Below are positions 53,301-64,000 of a stretch of 64,000 nt of DNA, piece by piece. Under the pieces are notes generated by a model that worked only from the letters and a program-made list of their open reading frames with translations, searched no databases and was not told the DNA's origin. How positions within the stretch are numbered: the stretch's first letter is position 1; the number at the start of each line of letters is the position of its first letter. Source of the stretch: Aculops lycopersici (Eukaryota; Arthropoda; Arachnida; Trombidiformes; Eriophyidae); NCBI GenBank assembly GCA_015350385.1, contig WNKI01000003.1, positions 1,521,730 to 1,585,729 on the forward strand. Reading direction: 5' to 3'. A program made the position numbers and the translations under genes.

Positions 53301-55868
53301 CGGCAACGGCGGCGGCAAAGTCTTGAGCAAATTTACCTCGCGCATTTGGTAATATTTTTGTGGTCTTCCTCTCTTTCTCGGTAGTGGAGAAGCTTGAGTA
53401 GGGAGTAGCGCTAACGTCAAAGGGCAGAAAAGTAGAGTTATCGTTTGCTAGTGATCGACTAGTACCAAGACCAAGACCAAGACCGCGACACCAAGACTCA
53501 AGACTAGCATCGAGATCCACAAGTTCTACGTGTGGCCCGGTGCATACTTTGTTTTGTTCTCATCTATTCAAGTTCACGCACACAAACCATCACACATCAA
53601 ACGTGCTGTTTGCTTATTGAGTTCATCGTAGAGCTACGAAGTTGAAAGACTAAAGTGAAATTACAATAAGTCAGTTGGCCATTTTTATAATCTGTAGTTG
53701 GAGATCTACTTTTGTGGTTAGCGAAGCGCCAAAAAAGTAAGCAATAGGAACACGCAGCAGACGAACAGCGAAGGCAGAAGCAACGACGAGACGATAGACA
53801 GAAGGAAAGAAACGATTATATCCACCCAGCAGCAGCAAAGACCAACAGCGAGCTTGGTGAAAGCGAGAGCACCAGAACCAGCACCAGTTATCAAGATAGA
53901 CATTTAAATTTTGACCTATTCGATTATCGGAACACAGGAATCACCTCGTAATGGTCCGCATCTGAATAGAGATACACTTGCCGCTTGTGTTAGCCAGCTA
54001 GCTAGTCAGTCAGTCAGATAGGTAGACTAGATTTTTTCATTTTATTTCATCCAACTGCAGTCACCTTGTTACACACTACTTGCGCGCGCCCACTAACAAC
54101 TCGCCCAACAAAACGATTTTAAAAATAACACACACCATCTAGCATTTCATCAGAAGTTACAATTTAGCTCAAAAGTCGCCTTTTTATTTTATCCTCAAGT
54201 TCACCTTTAGTTTAAAGTGAGAAGTAGCGACTGTAAACAAACAAACAAATAATTGAATAGAAACAAGTTCATTTCAAATCCACACTCAACTGCAGTGTAA
54301 CCATCACCATGTTTAACTCAAGCTACAATTTTATCACAGGCCTGCTGAGCAGGTTGACATTGAAAACGGTCTGCATCAAAACTCCAGTTTAACTCACCTG
54401 CGCATTTGTCTTTAGTTTGCGACATGAGCTCGCTTTATCCTCCAAACCCGATCCTTCCCATCCTGTTCTCTTTCATGCAGTGTGACACTTTTTACGCTTC
54501 CGTTAATATGACAATGAACTATATATACGATCGTTTGCGCCAAGGCAGAAAAAAGACTAACGCTTCATTACCTCACCCCTACTTTACGATCATTACCACA
54601 AAAAAACTGACACATGAACACAACAACAGGCTTCTGCAGACGCGAGTTCACCACAGGTGGCCGAACAGCCAGCAGTAGCGGCAGCAGAAGTGTCCGAGCA
54701 GCAGCTACCTGCAGCTACGGAAAGCAAAGCAGCTGAACCACAATCTCAACAAGAACAACCTCAAGAACAGCAACAGCAACAGCCACAAGAAACGGTCGGC
54801 GCCACCCAGGATGTTGCCCAGCCAACTGAAGAGGCTGCCAAGCCAGTGGACGCGCCAGTTGGAGAAGTTAAGGAGCAAGAGCCAGTCCAACAGCAGCAAC
54901 CACCCCAAGAGTCTGCAGCTGAGGCGCCAGTGGAACAACCAGTTGCTCCAGTCGAGCAGAAAGAGGAGGTCAAACAAGAGGATGCTGCACCTGTCGCAAC
55001 TAGCGAGCAACCAGCAACTCAAGAACCACAGCCACTAAAGGAAGCCGAGGAACCAGTTGTTCAGAAGGAAGAGGCTGCTGCTCCAGTAAACGAACAATCG
55101 CCAGCACCAGAATCTGCCCCAGAACCGGAAGCACCAGTAGCCGCCGAACCAGAGCCAGTTACCGCTGAGCCAGAACAACCAAAAGAGCCCGAGGCACAGA
55201 TAGAGGTTGAGCCAGCGGCAGAAGTTCCGACGGAAGTGAAACCGGCAGAGGAGCAACCTAAGACCGAGGGTACACCAGCCCAACAGCCAGCCGAATCTAC
55301 CGAAGCCATTCCGGCAGCACCAGAGCAACAGCCAGCCAGTGCTCCTGAGGCAGAGGCTCCAGCGGAAACTCCAAGCGCCGCGCCTGCCGCCGAAGTAGTG
55401 GCCCCAAAGCAACCAGAACAAGAAGAACAACAACAAAAGACCGAAACTGCCGCTGACGCAGAGCCAACCGCCGAGCAAGCTGCTGAGCCAGTCGCCGAGC
55501 AAGCTGCCGAGCCAGTCGCTGAACAAACCTCCGCTCAAACTGAGGAGCCAAAACCAGCCAATATCGAGCCAGAGGTTAAAAAGGAGGAGGCGCCAGCGCC
55601 AACCACCGAGGAGACACCTGTTGCTGCTGAGGAGCCTGCTAAACAACCGGAATCAGCACCGATCGCCGCTGAGCCAGAGCAGCAGCCGCAACAAAGTGAG
55701 GAGCCAAAGACAGAGCAACAAGTGGAACAGCAGCCAGCAGTTGGAGCGGATGAGCCAAAGAAGGAGGCCGAACCAATTGTTGCTGGTCCTGTTGACGAGA
55801 TTAACGGACAGCCAGAGACAAATGGAACTACAGTGGCCGAGGTGCCACAAGAGCAAGCTGCCAACTGA
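50398..55868 (+). CDS. MARCKS-like / Akap200-like membrane-effector protein
   Basis: Two coding exons are inferred: 50398-50910 (171 codons, donor AAG|GTAAGT) and 54630-55868 (acceptor CAACAG, phase 0), giving about 583 residues. A second in-frame acceptor CCACAG at 54656 is possible. The N-terminus MGARASQLRN fits an N-myristoylation site. A Gln/Asn-rich stretch leads to a basic, Ser-rich segment at about 127-171 (SRKGSTLSRQ, RLRRSSSVRIPKLRALIP) like the effector domain of MARCKS proteins, which binds acidic lipids and calmodulin and is regulated by PKC. Exon 2 encodes about 410 residues of Pro/Glu/Val/Gln/Ala repeats, a disordered acidic tail as in MARCKS and Drosophila Akap200. The assignment rests on architecture, not sequence identity. 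An internal piece is duplicated at 46792-47277. AATAAA at 56285-56290. Confidence 0.72.
50911..54629 (+). other. Large first intron of the MARCKS-like gene
   Basis: 3.7 kb, by far the longest intron in the window. It includes CT runs near 51781-51800, GCTAGC/GCCAGC-rich sequence near 52355-52385 and 53160-53190, a GGCGGC/GACGGC repeat at 53281-53315 and an AAGACC repeat at 53463-53490. Its base composition from 52.3 kb resembles the ovo upstream region. The 148-codon frame at 51899-52345 has no recognisable features. Alternative first exons or enhancers may lie here. Confidence 0.45.
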
Positions 55869-57296
55869 ACATGGTAAAGCCAGTTTGAGTTATGTTCGAC
55901 TTGCATGAGCAGGAAGACGAGAAGCGAGTGGCCATTATTATCGAATGTGTGACACGACAACGAGACGAAATGGACACTACTGGACGTGACAGACAAAACG
56001 ATAAATGATGATGGAATGTGTCTACGTGCAAATTTAAAATCACACCTATACACACATACACACACATATATATATATATACACTAAAAGATGAGTCATGG
56101 TACATAACGAGAAGCCTGCAATCAGGTCCTTTTAGCTTTGAGACCTTTTAATGAATTGAAAACAACAACTACCCTCGATGGGGGGAGGGTTTAAGAGATT
56201 TTAATTATGAAAGAGTGAGTAAATGGATGATATGATTGTAGGCGAAGGAGGAGATGTAATAGAAAATCTTTGTTGCAATCGATCAATAAATGAAACGAGT
56301 TAATGCTCATGGAGAAGAATAAAGTTTATCAAAATTCACCAAACAAGTCCATTTTTGTCCAGCAATAAAACAATATTTTTTTAGTTGTCGTTGCTTTTAC
56401 AGGTGCCTGTGCATTGTTACATCTGGACATTGTTTTGATAGTTGATCACTGGCCATTTCGGCCAGACACTGCAGATAGAGTCAGATTCAGCTCCACATCT
56501 TGGCCATTTCAGACCCTTTTCAAGGTATCTTGGTCAACGTTGGCGCTAGACGACGACCAGGAGGCTAGCAGAAGTGCGCCTAGGAACAGAATGGACTAGT
56601 AAATTTTCATTGTTTATACTAGTATCTCTTTTATTTTTGGAAGAATTGCAATTTAACTCGATAGCACTGATTAATTTGAACGGCATCATTCTGATGTGGT
56701 GATTTCCGAGCAACAGTCAGAAAGCACATTATAATTTTGGGAACATAACCCTTAAACGCATGTGACCGTGAGATCGATGTATACGTCGAATTTCTACTTG
56801 CCTTTTGTGTTGCGTGGTGATCGAAAGTTTTCACCTCTTGCCTGGGTAACAGTAAAATCTTCACGGGCCATTAGTCTATCAAAACTCAAAAGTCAAACAA
56901 GAACCTCTATCAAGGGCTAAGCTCGCGATAAAACCCGACAACGGACAAGATATTTCGCCCACTAGCCTCCATGAGGGTTACCTTACCTGCTGGCGACGGG
57001 TAATGACGATCGTCTGAAATATCCGAGAATATCCCGACCTTCCGCCGACTCGACTAGACTTGTTGCTAGCCCAAAGATGAGCCCCGAAGGTGACCTTCAA
57101 GTTCCAGTTTCAACAAGATAAACAACAACAGCAACAGAGAAACCGTCAACTCTGCCAACTAACTAATCAACTAACTCAATATAGCTCTATGTAGCTGCAA
57201 TTTAGTTTTTGATCTGATTTGGAATTCAATTATTGGGATTGAAAATGAAAAAAGTTCTCACACTTTTGACCGACTAAAAATGATGCTTTCATTTCA

Positions 57297-57556
<260 letters not shown>

Positions 57557-57834
57557 TGTGATAACTCTCAGTTTGGCCTACCCTGTTGAAGTTCACTGCA
57601 CTGTAACATCATCTTCTTCTTCGTTCAAACTTGAGCATTATTAACTACTACTCGGCTTTCTCTGGTCACGAATGTTGAATCAGCCAGGTGAACTGAGTCA
57701 AGTTCAATTGGAGGCAACTAACTCAATCAACAGGTGAGCCAAGATGTCGCTGCCTCTGATCTGAAGCGTCGCGATGACGGATATCCGATTGTAGAGTGGC
57801 AAAGCAAGCAGACTCTTCTGTCGGTCTACTCGAG

Positions 57835-57872
57835 TATAAAATCAACAGTTGGTTAGGTTTTGAGTTTCAGTT
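57835..57872 (+). promoter_or_regulatory. TATA box and initiator of the His/Lys-rich secreted protein gene
   Basis: TATAAAA at 57835-57841 is followed 25 bases later by TCAGTT (57867-57872), the arthropod initiator consensus. The spacing fits a focused core promoter. A GTAAGT donor at 57896 and the acceptor TTTCAG near 57949-57954 suggest a short 5' UTR intron before the start codon. Confidence 0.6.
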
Positions 57873-57965
57873 GAGTAGTGACTTTCAGAGGAAAGGTAAG
57901 TGAGTGACCAAGACGAAGAAAGCAAAATGTTGAGTTTACTATCACAAGTTTCAGCTTTTCGTAAA

Positions 57966-59742
57966 ATGAAATCAATGATTCGTAGAAAAACTCAGAAAGA
58001 AAACAAGATGTTCACATCCACCATGATGGTTATGGCTCTAGCCACGATGCTACTAGCCACCTGTGGCCAGCAAGTAAGCGGAAGTTCTCATTCAGTAAAT
58101 AAGAATGAAAATTCACTGATCAAGGATCCAGTTGATGATTTGAGTTGGCTACGAGTGCTGCCAAGGCGAAACCTTCAAGCAAGCCACTCGAAACTATCCG
58201 ATCAGAAGCTCGACGCTGGAGCTTCGGCTCTCTACGATTCCACCGCAATGCCAAACGACAACAACAATTACCTGAGCAGCAAGAGTTTCAGCGGCTTGTT
58301 GTCGGTCAGTAGCATTCCAAGTGGAAAGCGGCGTTTGGATACTGACTCGGGCCAGTTGACTTTCGCGACACAAGCCGAAATGGAGGCTCTCGCTTCGTCG
58401 GGCAAACAATCGAGAAGAATCATGGAGGCGCAAATACTGAGAGAGCAGCAGCAACAACAACAACTTTACAGCGACAAAAAACGAGCAAACTCACAACTCG
58501 ATGGGGAAGATGAATTGTGGTCTAATTCACGTCAAATGAATCAAATGCACAATCAAAACTACCGCAATGGGCAACAACCACCAGCCAGTAGAATTAATGG
58601 GCAGGTCCAGCGGAGGTCTAGTTCTTCGGACACTGATTTGAACGAACATGGCGGCGAAACCCATAGGCGCCCGCAAGCTGCCCATCATAAGCGGCAGGTG
58701 ATTGACAAAAGGAGCAGTGTAGTTGAAAGGAAAAGGCAAGGAAGCAACATGAACGAGCTTGATGGCGACGATTTGAATGACAACGGATTTTATGACGAGA
58801 ATAGAAATTTAGTTTCAAATCGTAGATCGGGTGGAGTAGTTGACAAGGGAGAGGAAAGGGCTGAAAAAGACGAAGAAGACGACGATGATGATCTTGATGA
58901 TGATGGAGGAGTTGGAGGCAAGGGTGGACGCTCGCGTCAGCAAGGTGGTCGTATGAATGCGGCGCCAAGTGGGCGCCAGCAACGACGCAAGATGCAAGCG
59001 CAGGCAGATGAGGACGTTGATGTAGATGACGACGACAATGATAGCGACGAAAGCATTGAGTCGGCGGTTAAAAGTTTAGATTTGGTGCGTGATTCTCCAG
59101 TGGCTGCACATGCAGGTGTGGGCGAAAGTGAAGGTAAAAGAGGAGGCAACGAGGATGAGGCCGCGAGCCAGCAATTGGTACATAGCTCGGCAGAGTTGCA
59201 AGCTGCAGCTGGACACCATCATGGTCACCATGGTCATTATTATCAACATGTAGAGGTCCCAAAGAAGAAGGCATGGAAGTTTGGGTTCAAAAGAGGAAAC
59301 CACAAGCATGAGAGTAAGTAGTGGAGTCCACTGTCTTAGTTTTGCTCTTATGCTCGACCTAATCAAGAGTTTTGCCATCTAACTTGTTGTGAAAAAAACG
59401 TGAAACTAACTTTATCTCTCTTCAACACTAACGCCATTCTCAATAGTCGAAAAACACGAAAAAGGACACAAGCATAAGTTCCAGTAAGTATTCTGTCTCT
59501 CCCATCCACTAAGCCACTTATATGTTAAACTTGACACAAATGATGATCACGACGATGAAGTATGTTGGCTTCGCAACCACGACTACTAACCCTCCAATCC
59601 TCATTGCAAACCTCATGAAATGTAACACAATAGCACCACTTTCAAGTGGCACGCAAAGGAGAAGTGCAAGAAGAAGAAGAAATGCAAGTCGGTTGGCAAG
59701 ATGACATGGGATTACAAGCATTCGAAGAAGCATCATCCTTGA
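57966..59742 (+). CDS. Secreted low-complexity protein with acidic, His-rich and Lys-rich segments
   Basis: Three coding exons are inferred, 57966-59313, 59447-59483 and 59634-59742; donors are GTAAGT, phases agree, and the product is 497 residues. The hydrophobic stretch MFTSTMMVMALATMLLATCG (from 58008) is a signal peptide; the true start may be 57966 or 58008. The mature chain is disordered: several dibasic sites (KKR, RKR), a Gln run, two Asp/Glu blocks (DEEDDDDDLDDDGG and DVDVDDDDNDSDE), a His block (GHHHGHHGHYYQH) and a basic C-terminus with KEKCKKKKKCK and KHSKKHHP. The alternation of acidic, His and Lys blocks suggests metal or polyanion binding, or matrix assembly. No family was recognised. 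If intron 2 is retained, exon 2 ends at a stop directly after KFQ, giving a form without the CKKKKKCK tail. Confidence 0.65.
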
Positions 59743-60405
59743 GTAGCCAAGGAGATAGTATCTTTTGTTATATCAAAAGTGATGAGTTCTCATCTCATCA
59801 ATTGTATCAATGAGATGAGAATTGTATACTTAAACTAGAGTTTTTGTTCTTTTCACACTTATTATTTATTATCAATGAATCTATTGCTAAACTGTCGTGG
59901 TTATGTCACTAACTAAACTACCTTATACCCTCAACTTCAATCTATTTGCTCTTTTAACGAATCTTGAAATGCATCTGTAATAATGACTTTGTGACTTGGA
60001 TGATATGAGTGATTGGTCTCCTTGTAATTGCTGTGTTTGTGTGAGAGTGTCTCCTTTGCTAGAATATATATATATATATATATAATTTTACACGATTATG
60101 CACATTAATAGTTTTGTTACCTTCAGTCTCTCTAGTTGAATTTTCGTATGCTTGTTCTTGAGTCCACTGTCGTCGTAGTCGTCAACTTGATTCAGTCTCT
60201 ATGTTTTGTCGTCTCTCTTAGTCTTGTTGCCATAGTCGTAATCTTTGTCTTTGTTGTCTTGGTCGTCGTCATCGTCGTCCCTATAACTTTGTGCTGTTTA
60301 TTACAAACCACAAATCCAATTATCTCCTAGTTGCCGTCCAAGATTTTTGCCATCGCTGCAAGTGTAACAAACAATTGCCCGAGTTTCCAATGTCACTTAA
60401 ATCAT
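59743..60405. other. Intergenic region between convergent secreted-protein genes
   Basis: 663 bases of 3' flanking sequence with an AT dinucleotide run at 60064-60084 and a GTC/GTT-rich stretch at 60160-60285. No gene was seen. Confidence 0.45.
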
Positions 60406-61529
60406 CTACTGATCAAGCTGGGCATCATCTGGAGCTGGAGAACTCAATTGATTGATTGAGTTGTCTGATCGTTTGCCCCACATTCCCCTCAAATTGTTCC
60501 AGCGTGAATTTTCTACGCGTTTCAGTTCGGGAGTTTGAAATGCAAATTCACCTCCGCCGCCGCCGCCACCACTGTTGACATGTTGAACTCGAGCTCTCGA
60601 ACCGGAAGTTGTGGGACCGGAGCCACTGATGAGTTTCTGAGATTTGTTTCCTCCTCCAGTTGAACTTCCATAGAATGGAGGCGGCAGGGTAAGTGGTCGC
60701 GTAGATGGTGGAGCCCAAACGAGACCGTGAAGTGGTTGCATTTGACTCGAGATTCCAATTGGTGCCATAACCAAATTTGCTCCACCCTCCTGTTCGAGCA
60801 GGTTGCTGGAAATGATTGAACCGGCGCCAGTTTGCGCCAACTGGTTAAAGTTCAGACCACCCAGCGAGGGGTAGGTGCGGCCAGTTCTATAGATTGGCGC
60901 TTGTAGCTCTCCGGAGGTGGGCAAATTTTCGGCCAGCGCATCGATGAGTCGGCCAACTCGCATTGTGTTCCATTGCTCTTTGTTACCTGTGGGTTTGTAA
61001 GTATTCACTAGGTCAGCGTCAACTGCATCTTTATTGTTGTTGTTTTTAGATTCCCAATCAATTGGATAAGATTTAGTTGTGAGACAAGGAGAGATTGAGT
61101 TTTTTGTGAGTTGTTTGAAGTTGTGAGGAAAAGAGTGCCGCCACAAGACAGAGGAGAATGAGGATAGTGGAAAGAGACGAGAAAAGAGGTGAGTGTGATG
61201 AAATGTGAGAGTTGTGCTAGATTTTTAGCCATTAAAATCATGCACCTGTGCGAGTTGATTGACTAGTGAGGATAATCTTGAGCTTTATTCTTGATTCTTT
61301 TTTATTCTTCATCGTACTTACCTCTGAAAAGGTAGCGTTTGATACCCGAATTAGGTTTTGTTTGAAACTCACTTGATTCGCCGTTCAACTCGTTGCCGAG
61401 TTTGTTGTTGTTGTTGCTGTTTGAGTTTGACAAATTGGCACCACAAGCCATTTGAAGACCAAACGTGCAAACGATCGCCAAAACAACCATCGCCATGGGA
61501 TCGTTTATTGGGCAAAATCTTGGCGTCAT
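60406..61529 (-). CDS. Putative myoinhibitory peptide (allatostatin-B-like) precursor
   Basis: Two exons, 61529-61322 and 60986-60406, with a 335-base intron (phase 1, donor GAG|GTAAGT, acceptor CCACAG), give 262 residues. A signal peptide ends near MACGA (about residue 31). Near the C-terminus residues 225-242 read KRVENSRWNNLRGMWGKR: a dibasic site, a peptide with two Trp separated by six residues, a Gly amide donor, and a second dibasic site. That is the W(X6)W-amide pattern of myoinhibitory peptides. Only one copy is present, whereas arthropod MIP precursors usually carry several. Upstream there is another KR (64-65) but no amidation site. The rest is a Gly/Ser/Pro-rich spacer with a poly-Gly run. 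MIPs act on sex-peptide-type receptors and modulate muscle, ecdysis and feeding. Confidence 0.65.
60469..60522 (-). other. Predicted mature neuropeptide with flanking KR sites
   Basis: Encodes KR, then VENSRWNNLRGMW, then G-K-R. Cleavage and amidation would give a 13-residue W(X6)W-amide peptide. Confidence 0.65.
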
Positions 61530-64000
61530 TGTGATATTTTTCTTCCGTCTCTTATACAAGCTAGAATCTGATTACTTCTGCCCAATAAAACTTGCTTAAA
61601 ACTTCTCCACTCTATCTGTGATTATTTTCCACTTTTTGTTTTGATTAAATGCTAGAGTTTTTTCAAATGAGGTTTTTGCTTTACCTGGCCCAGGTTCACT
61701 TTCATAATTTTCACTTCTTCACTTTCATCATTGAACTTGCATGTGTTTCATCAAATTTAATTGAACTCTCATCAAAACCGCTCTAATGATGATCTCGAGT
61801 GTTTAAAACTCAAAACTAGCTCAGTTAGCGCCCAGAGAATCGTCAGAGAAAGAAAATGGGAATACTCGGCTCGTTCTTGTGTGCTGATTTGATTTTGCCT
61901 AAAACCAAGTTAGAAACTGAAATGAAAACCACACAACCCAATACCGCGCGATGGCAAGCTCCATTTGGCAAGCTACTGCGCAAACTCGCCCCTCCTCTGG
62001 ACAAGATCGAGTTATTGGGCGCCGGCTGAGCTCAGGCTCGTGCACCGCCTGCGTTGCCACACTGTTTGGTTTGGTTTGGTTTCTTTAGGCTATTGAATTC
62101 ACCATGGACAACATAAGGCGATTAAATTACTGTTAGCTCGCCATAACCCACTAGCGAAGGAGGAGTTATGTGGCAGTCCACTAAATCACTATGCTAATTT
62201 AAGCGCTCGAATGGCCATTAGAGTTTGTCTCTCTCTCTCTCTCTCTCTCTCTCGATTGCATTGGCACAATGATAAGATGGGAAATTCTATCCCATAGTTG
62301 CGTGAAATTTCGGTTGTGGGGGAGGGATTGGACGAGAACGAGCAACGCATCACTATGAAGAGTTGATTGTTATGGAGCAACAGCAGGAACAATGACCATG
62401 GGATTAATTGGGCTTCTTATATAGAGTACAAAAGTATCTGAGACGCGATGTAGTCACTTGCATCTCGCTTTCATTGCCGCAAATTTCAAATTGCTCATTA
62501 GCGGTAGTCAATTGAACTTGATTTACGACGCTAATCTTGTCTCAGTTTATTTATTTAACTAGAATTCTAACCAAATGATCTAGTTACAAAACAATCAACC
62601 CGCTCCCAAAATCTAGGTTTACTCCACTCTCTTTTTCACCCAACTCCCCCGTTTCACCATCTCCATTCCTCAGTCTAACCCCAGGCCGTCGCCGTGGTGC
62701 TCGTCGTCGACTCGAGGCCAGCACCCTTGCGGCCATCGCCTACGCAGTAGGGCTCATTTATCATGGCGTAAATCTGATCTGTTTGAGCATTAATCAGACG
62801 CGTCACACCAGCATGCTAGTCTCTCCATTCTCAGTGGATATATTAGTTGCGCGAATTCTAGTTATAAAGCAGTTGTTTGGTTTGAAATCGATAGCGATGG
62901 CGACAGAGGCGACAGTCGAGAGGAGGAAATTTGCGAGTGTTGCGGCAACCGGTAGACGGTAACCAGCTAGACAATTTCTGAGCTAAGCCTCTTCGAGTTA
63001 AGCGGAAGCCAGCGGGCAAACTAGTGGGGAAAAGAGCCAGTTGTTTTTAGGAGAATTGAGAGACGCCGGCTGCAATTTTTGCAACGACCCTAGGTGCCGC
63101 CGGCGGCAGCGGTAGCGGTAAACCATCGCAAGTGATGATATGATGCCTGCGTGATATAATGTCTTTAGCTCTCGTCTGACGTATGTTTGCACAACTGTCC
63201 AGATGCTCCGCAAATCCATTGTGCGGCTAGCGGCTGGGTAACAAGGTAAGTGGATGGCATTGAGCCACCACCAGGCGCCTCGTCTGCGTAAACAATTCAT
63301 CATCACCCACCTGATCGGGCAAGTGGTTTTGGTGGTTAGACAAAAGGGAGCTAAAGGTGGTTCGGTGGATGAGAAATTGTGGTTGAATCTGTGGCATTGG
63401 CGATTAGTTTTTTTTCCCTTCCTCTTACCCTTCCCTTGGGCAACCTAAAAACTTACTTGATCAATAACCGCCAATGAGTTTTTATGTGGCGGGCGCCAAA
63501 AGGTTGTTTTGGTTGCCGCAATAGGCAATCGCCGTTTATGTGTCGGCACTCAGCGAGCATAAAAGCCCCTGACCACCGTCACCTAACATGGAGCGTGACC
63601 TCAAACGCACTCCATGTTGCTCGGTTTTTTTTTCGTGTCGTTATCATCGTCGTCGCCGTGGCCGTGGCTGCTACTTCTGGTGCCGCTCCTATTCGGCACA
63701 CTTGTATGGCTTCCACTTGCCAATGGATTAGTTTTTCTCTCCCTCTTCCAACTAATGATGTCCACTTGTTTCCGATCAAACACGACGCTGACCAACCACT
63801 TGCTTGGCTTCAACTTTCTCAGGTTCAGATCCCTTTGCACGGATACTGAAGCCGCAGCGGTTTTCGTTTCGCTTCTTTCTTCTCTTGGGCTAATAATAAT
63901 AATAGTAATAATAATGATAATAAGCAAATTCAATAATAACTTACTCCGTAGCGCTTCTTGGCTACCAACGAGCTGGCGACACAATTGTTGTTTCCCCTTC
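61530..64000. other. Terminal region without a supportable gene
   Basis: 2.4 kb. It includes the promoter of the neuropeptide precursor, a (CT)n run at about 62228-62252, a poly-T/C-rich stretch near 62630-62660, and ATA/ATG trinucleotide units at 63890-63925. Open frames (63254-63448, 63484-63849 and minus-strand frames at 62998-63306 and 63601-63984) show no domain or signal peptide that I trust. The sequence style resembles the ovo upstream region, so it may belong to a regulatory domain of a gene beyond the window. Confidence 0.4.

Noticed and set aside
63254..63984. Overlapping open frames near the right edge, including a 121-codon plus-strand frame
   Set aside because: Both strands are open over the same bases and none shows a domain; not enough to call a gene.

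Overview
The window is a gene-dense stretch of an arthropod nuclear genome. The mix of orthologues, short introns (about 70-340 bp where I could place them), many single-exon genes and a W(X6)W-amide type neuropeptide precursor fits a small-genome chelicerate, most likely a mite. That is an inference; no species can be named from the sequence. Two runs of N (32084-32130 and 57341-57360) show it is a draft assembly.

Layout, left part (1-18.7 kb): the 3' end of an S1 protease, RpLP1, the ER translocon subunit SSR1/TRAP-alpha, two small secreted or membrane proteins of unknown role, a broken ZDHHC6-like palmitoyltransferase copy, acid sphingomyelinase, an anti-apoptotic-type Bcl-2 protein, RECQL4 helicase, Homer, the Fe-S assembly factor LYRM4/ISD11, and the dynactin subunit ACTR10. 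From 18.7 to 28.6 kb lies about 10 kb with no convincing gene, followed by ovo/shavenbaby (four zinc fingers, two coding exons), so this is probably its 5' UTR and regulatory domain.

Middle part (31-44 kb): a composite microsatellite with a gap, JMJD6 (three exons), a decayed copy of a BAX/BAK-like exon, a NEK6/7-type kinase, the intact BAX/BAK-like gene (two exons), a synaptophysin-family protein, a divergent Rab18, DNA primase small subunit PRIM1 (two exons), LSM1, and an FKBP14-like ER prolyl isomerase (three exons). Neighbours are often convergent or divergent with only 100-600 bp between them.

Right part (45-64 kb): the most unusual region. The 5' flank and part of the coding sequence of a MARCKS-like gene (50398-55868) recur at 45118-47277 as a near-identical copy that has lost 4.8 kb and carries a 1,029 bp Helitron-like insertion. 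Between the two copies sit a formyl-tetrahydrofolate synthetase gene broken by two frameshifts and an orphan minus-strand 3' exon. After it come a second composite microsatellite with a gap, a secreted acidic/His/Lys-rich protein with a TATA promoter, and a putative myoinhibitory-peptide (allatostatin-B-like) precursor. The last 2.4 kb shows no gene.

Functionally the genes are mostly unlinked housekeeping and developmental functions. The one repeated theme is apoptosis: two multidomain Bcl-2 family genes of opposite type plus a decayed third fragment lie within 28 kb. Exon structures were inferred by eye from GT/AG sites, reading phase and family alignment; none was tested by a program.
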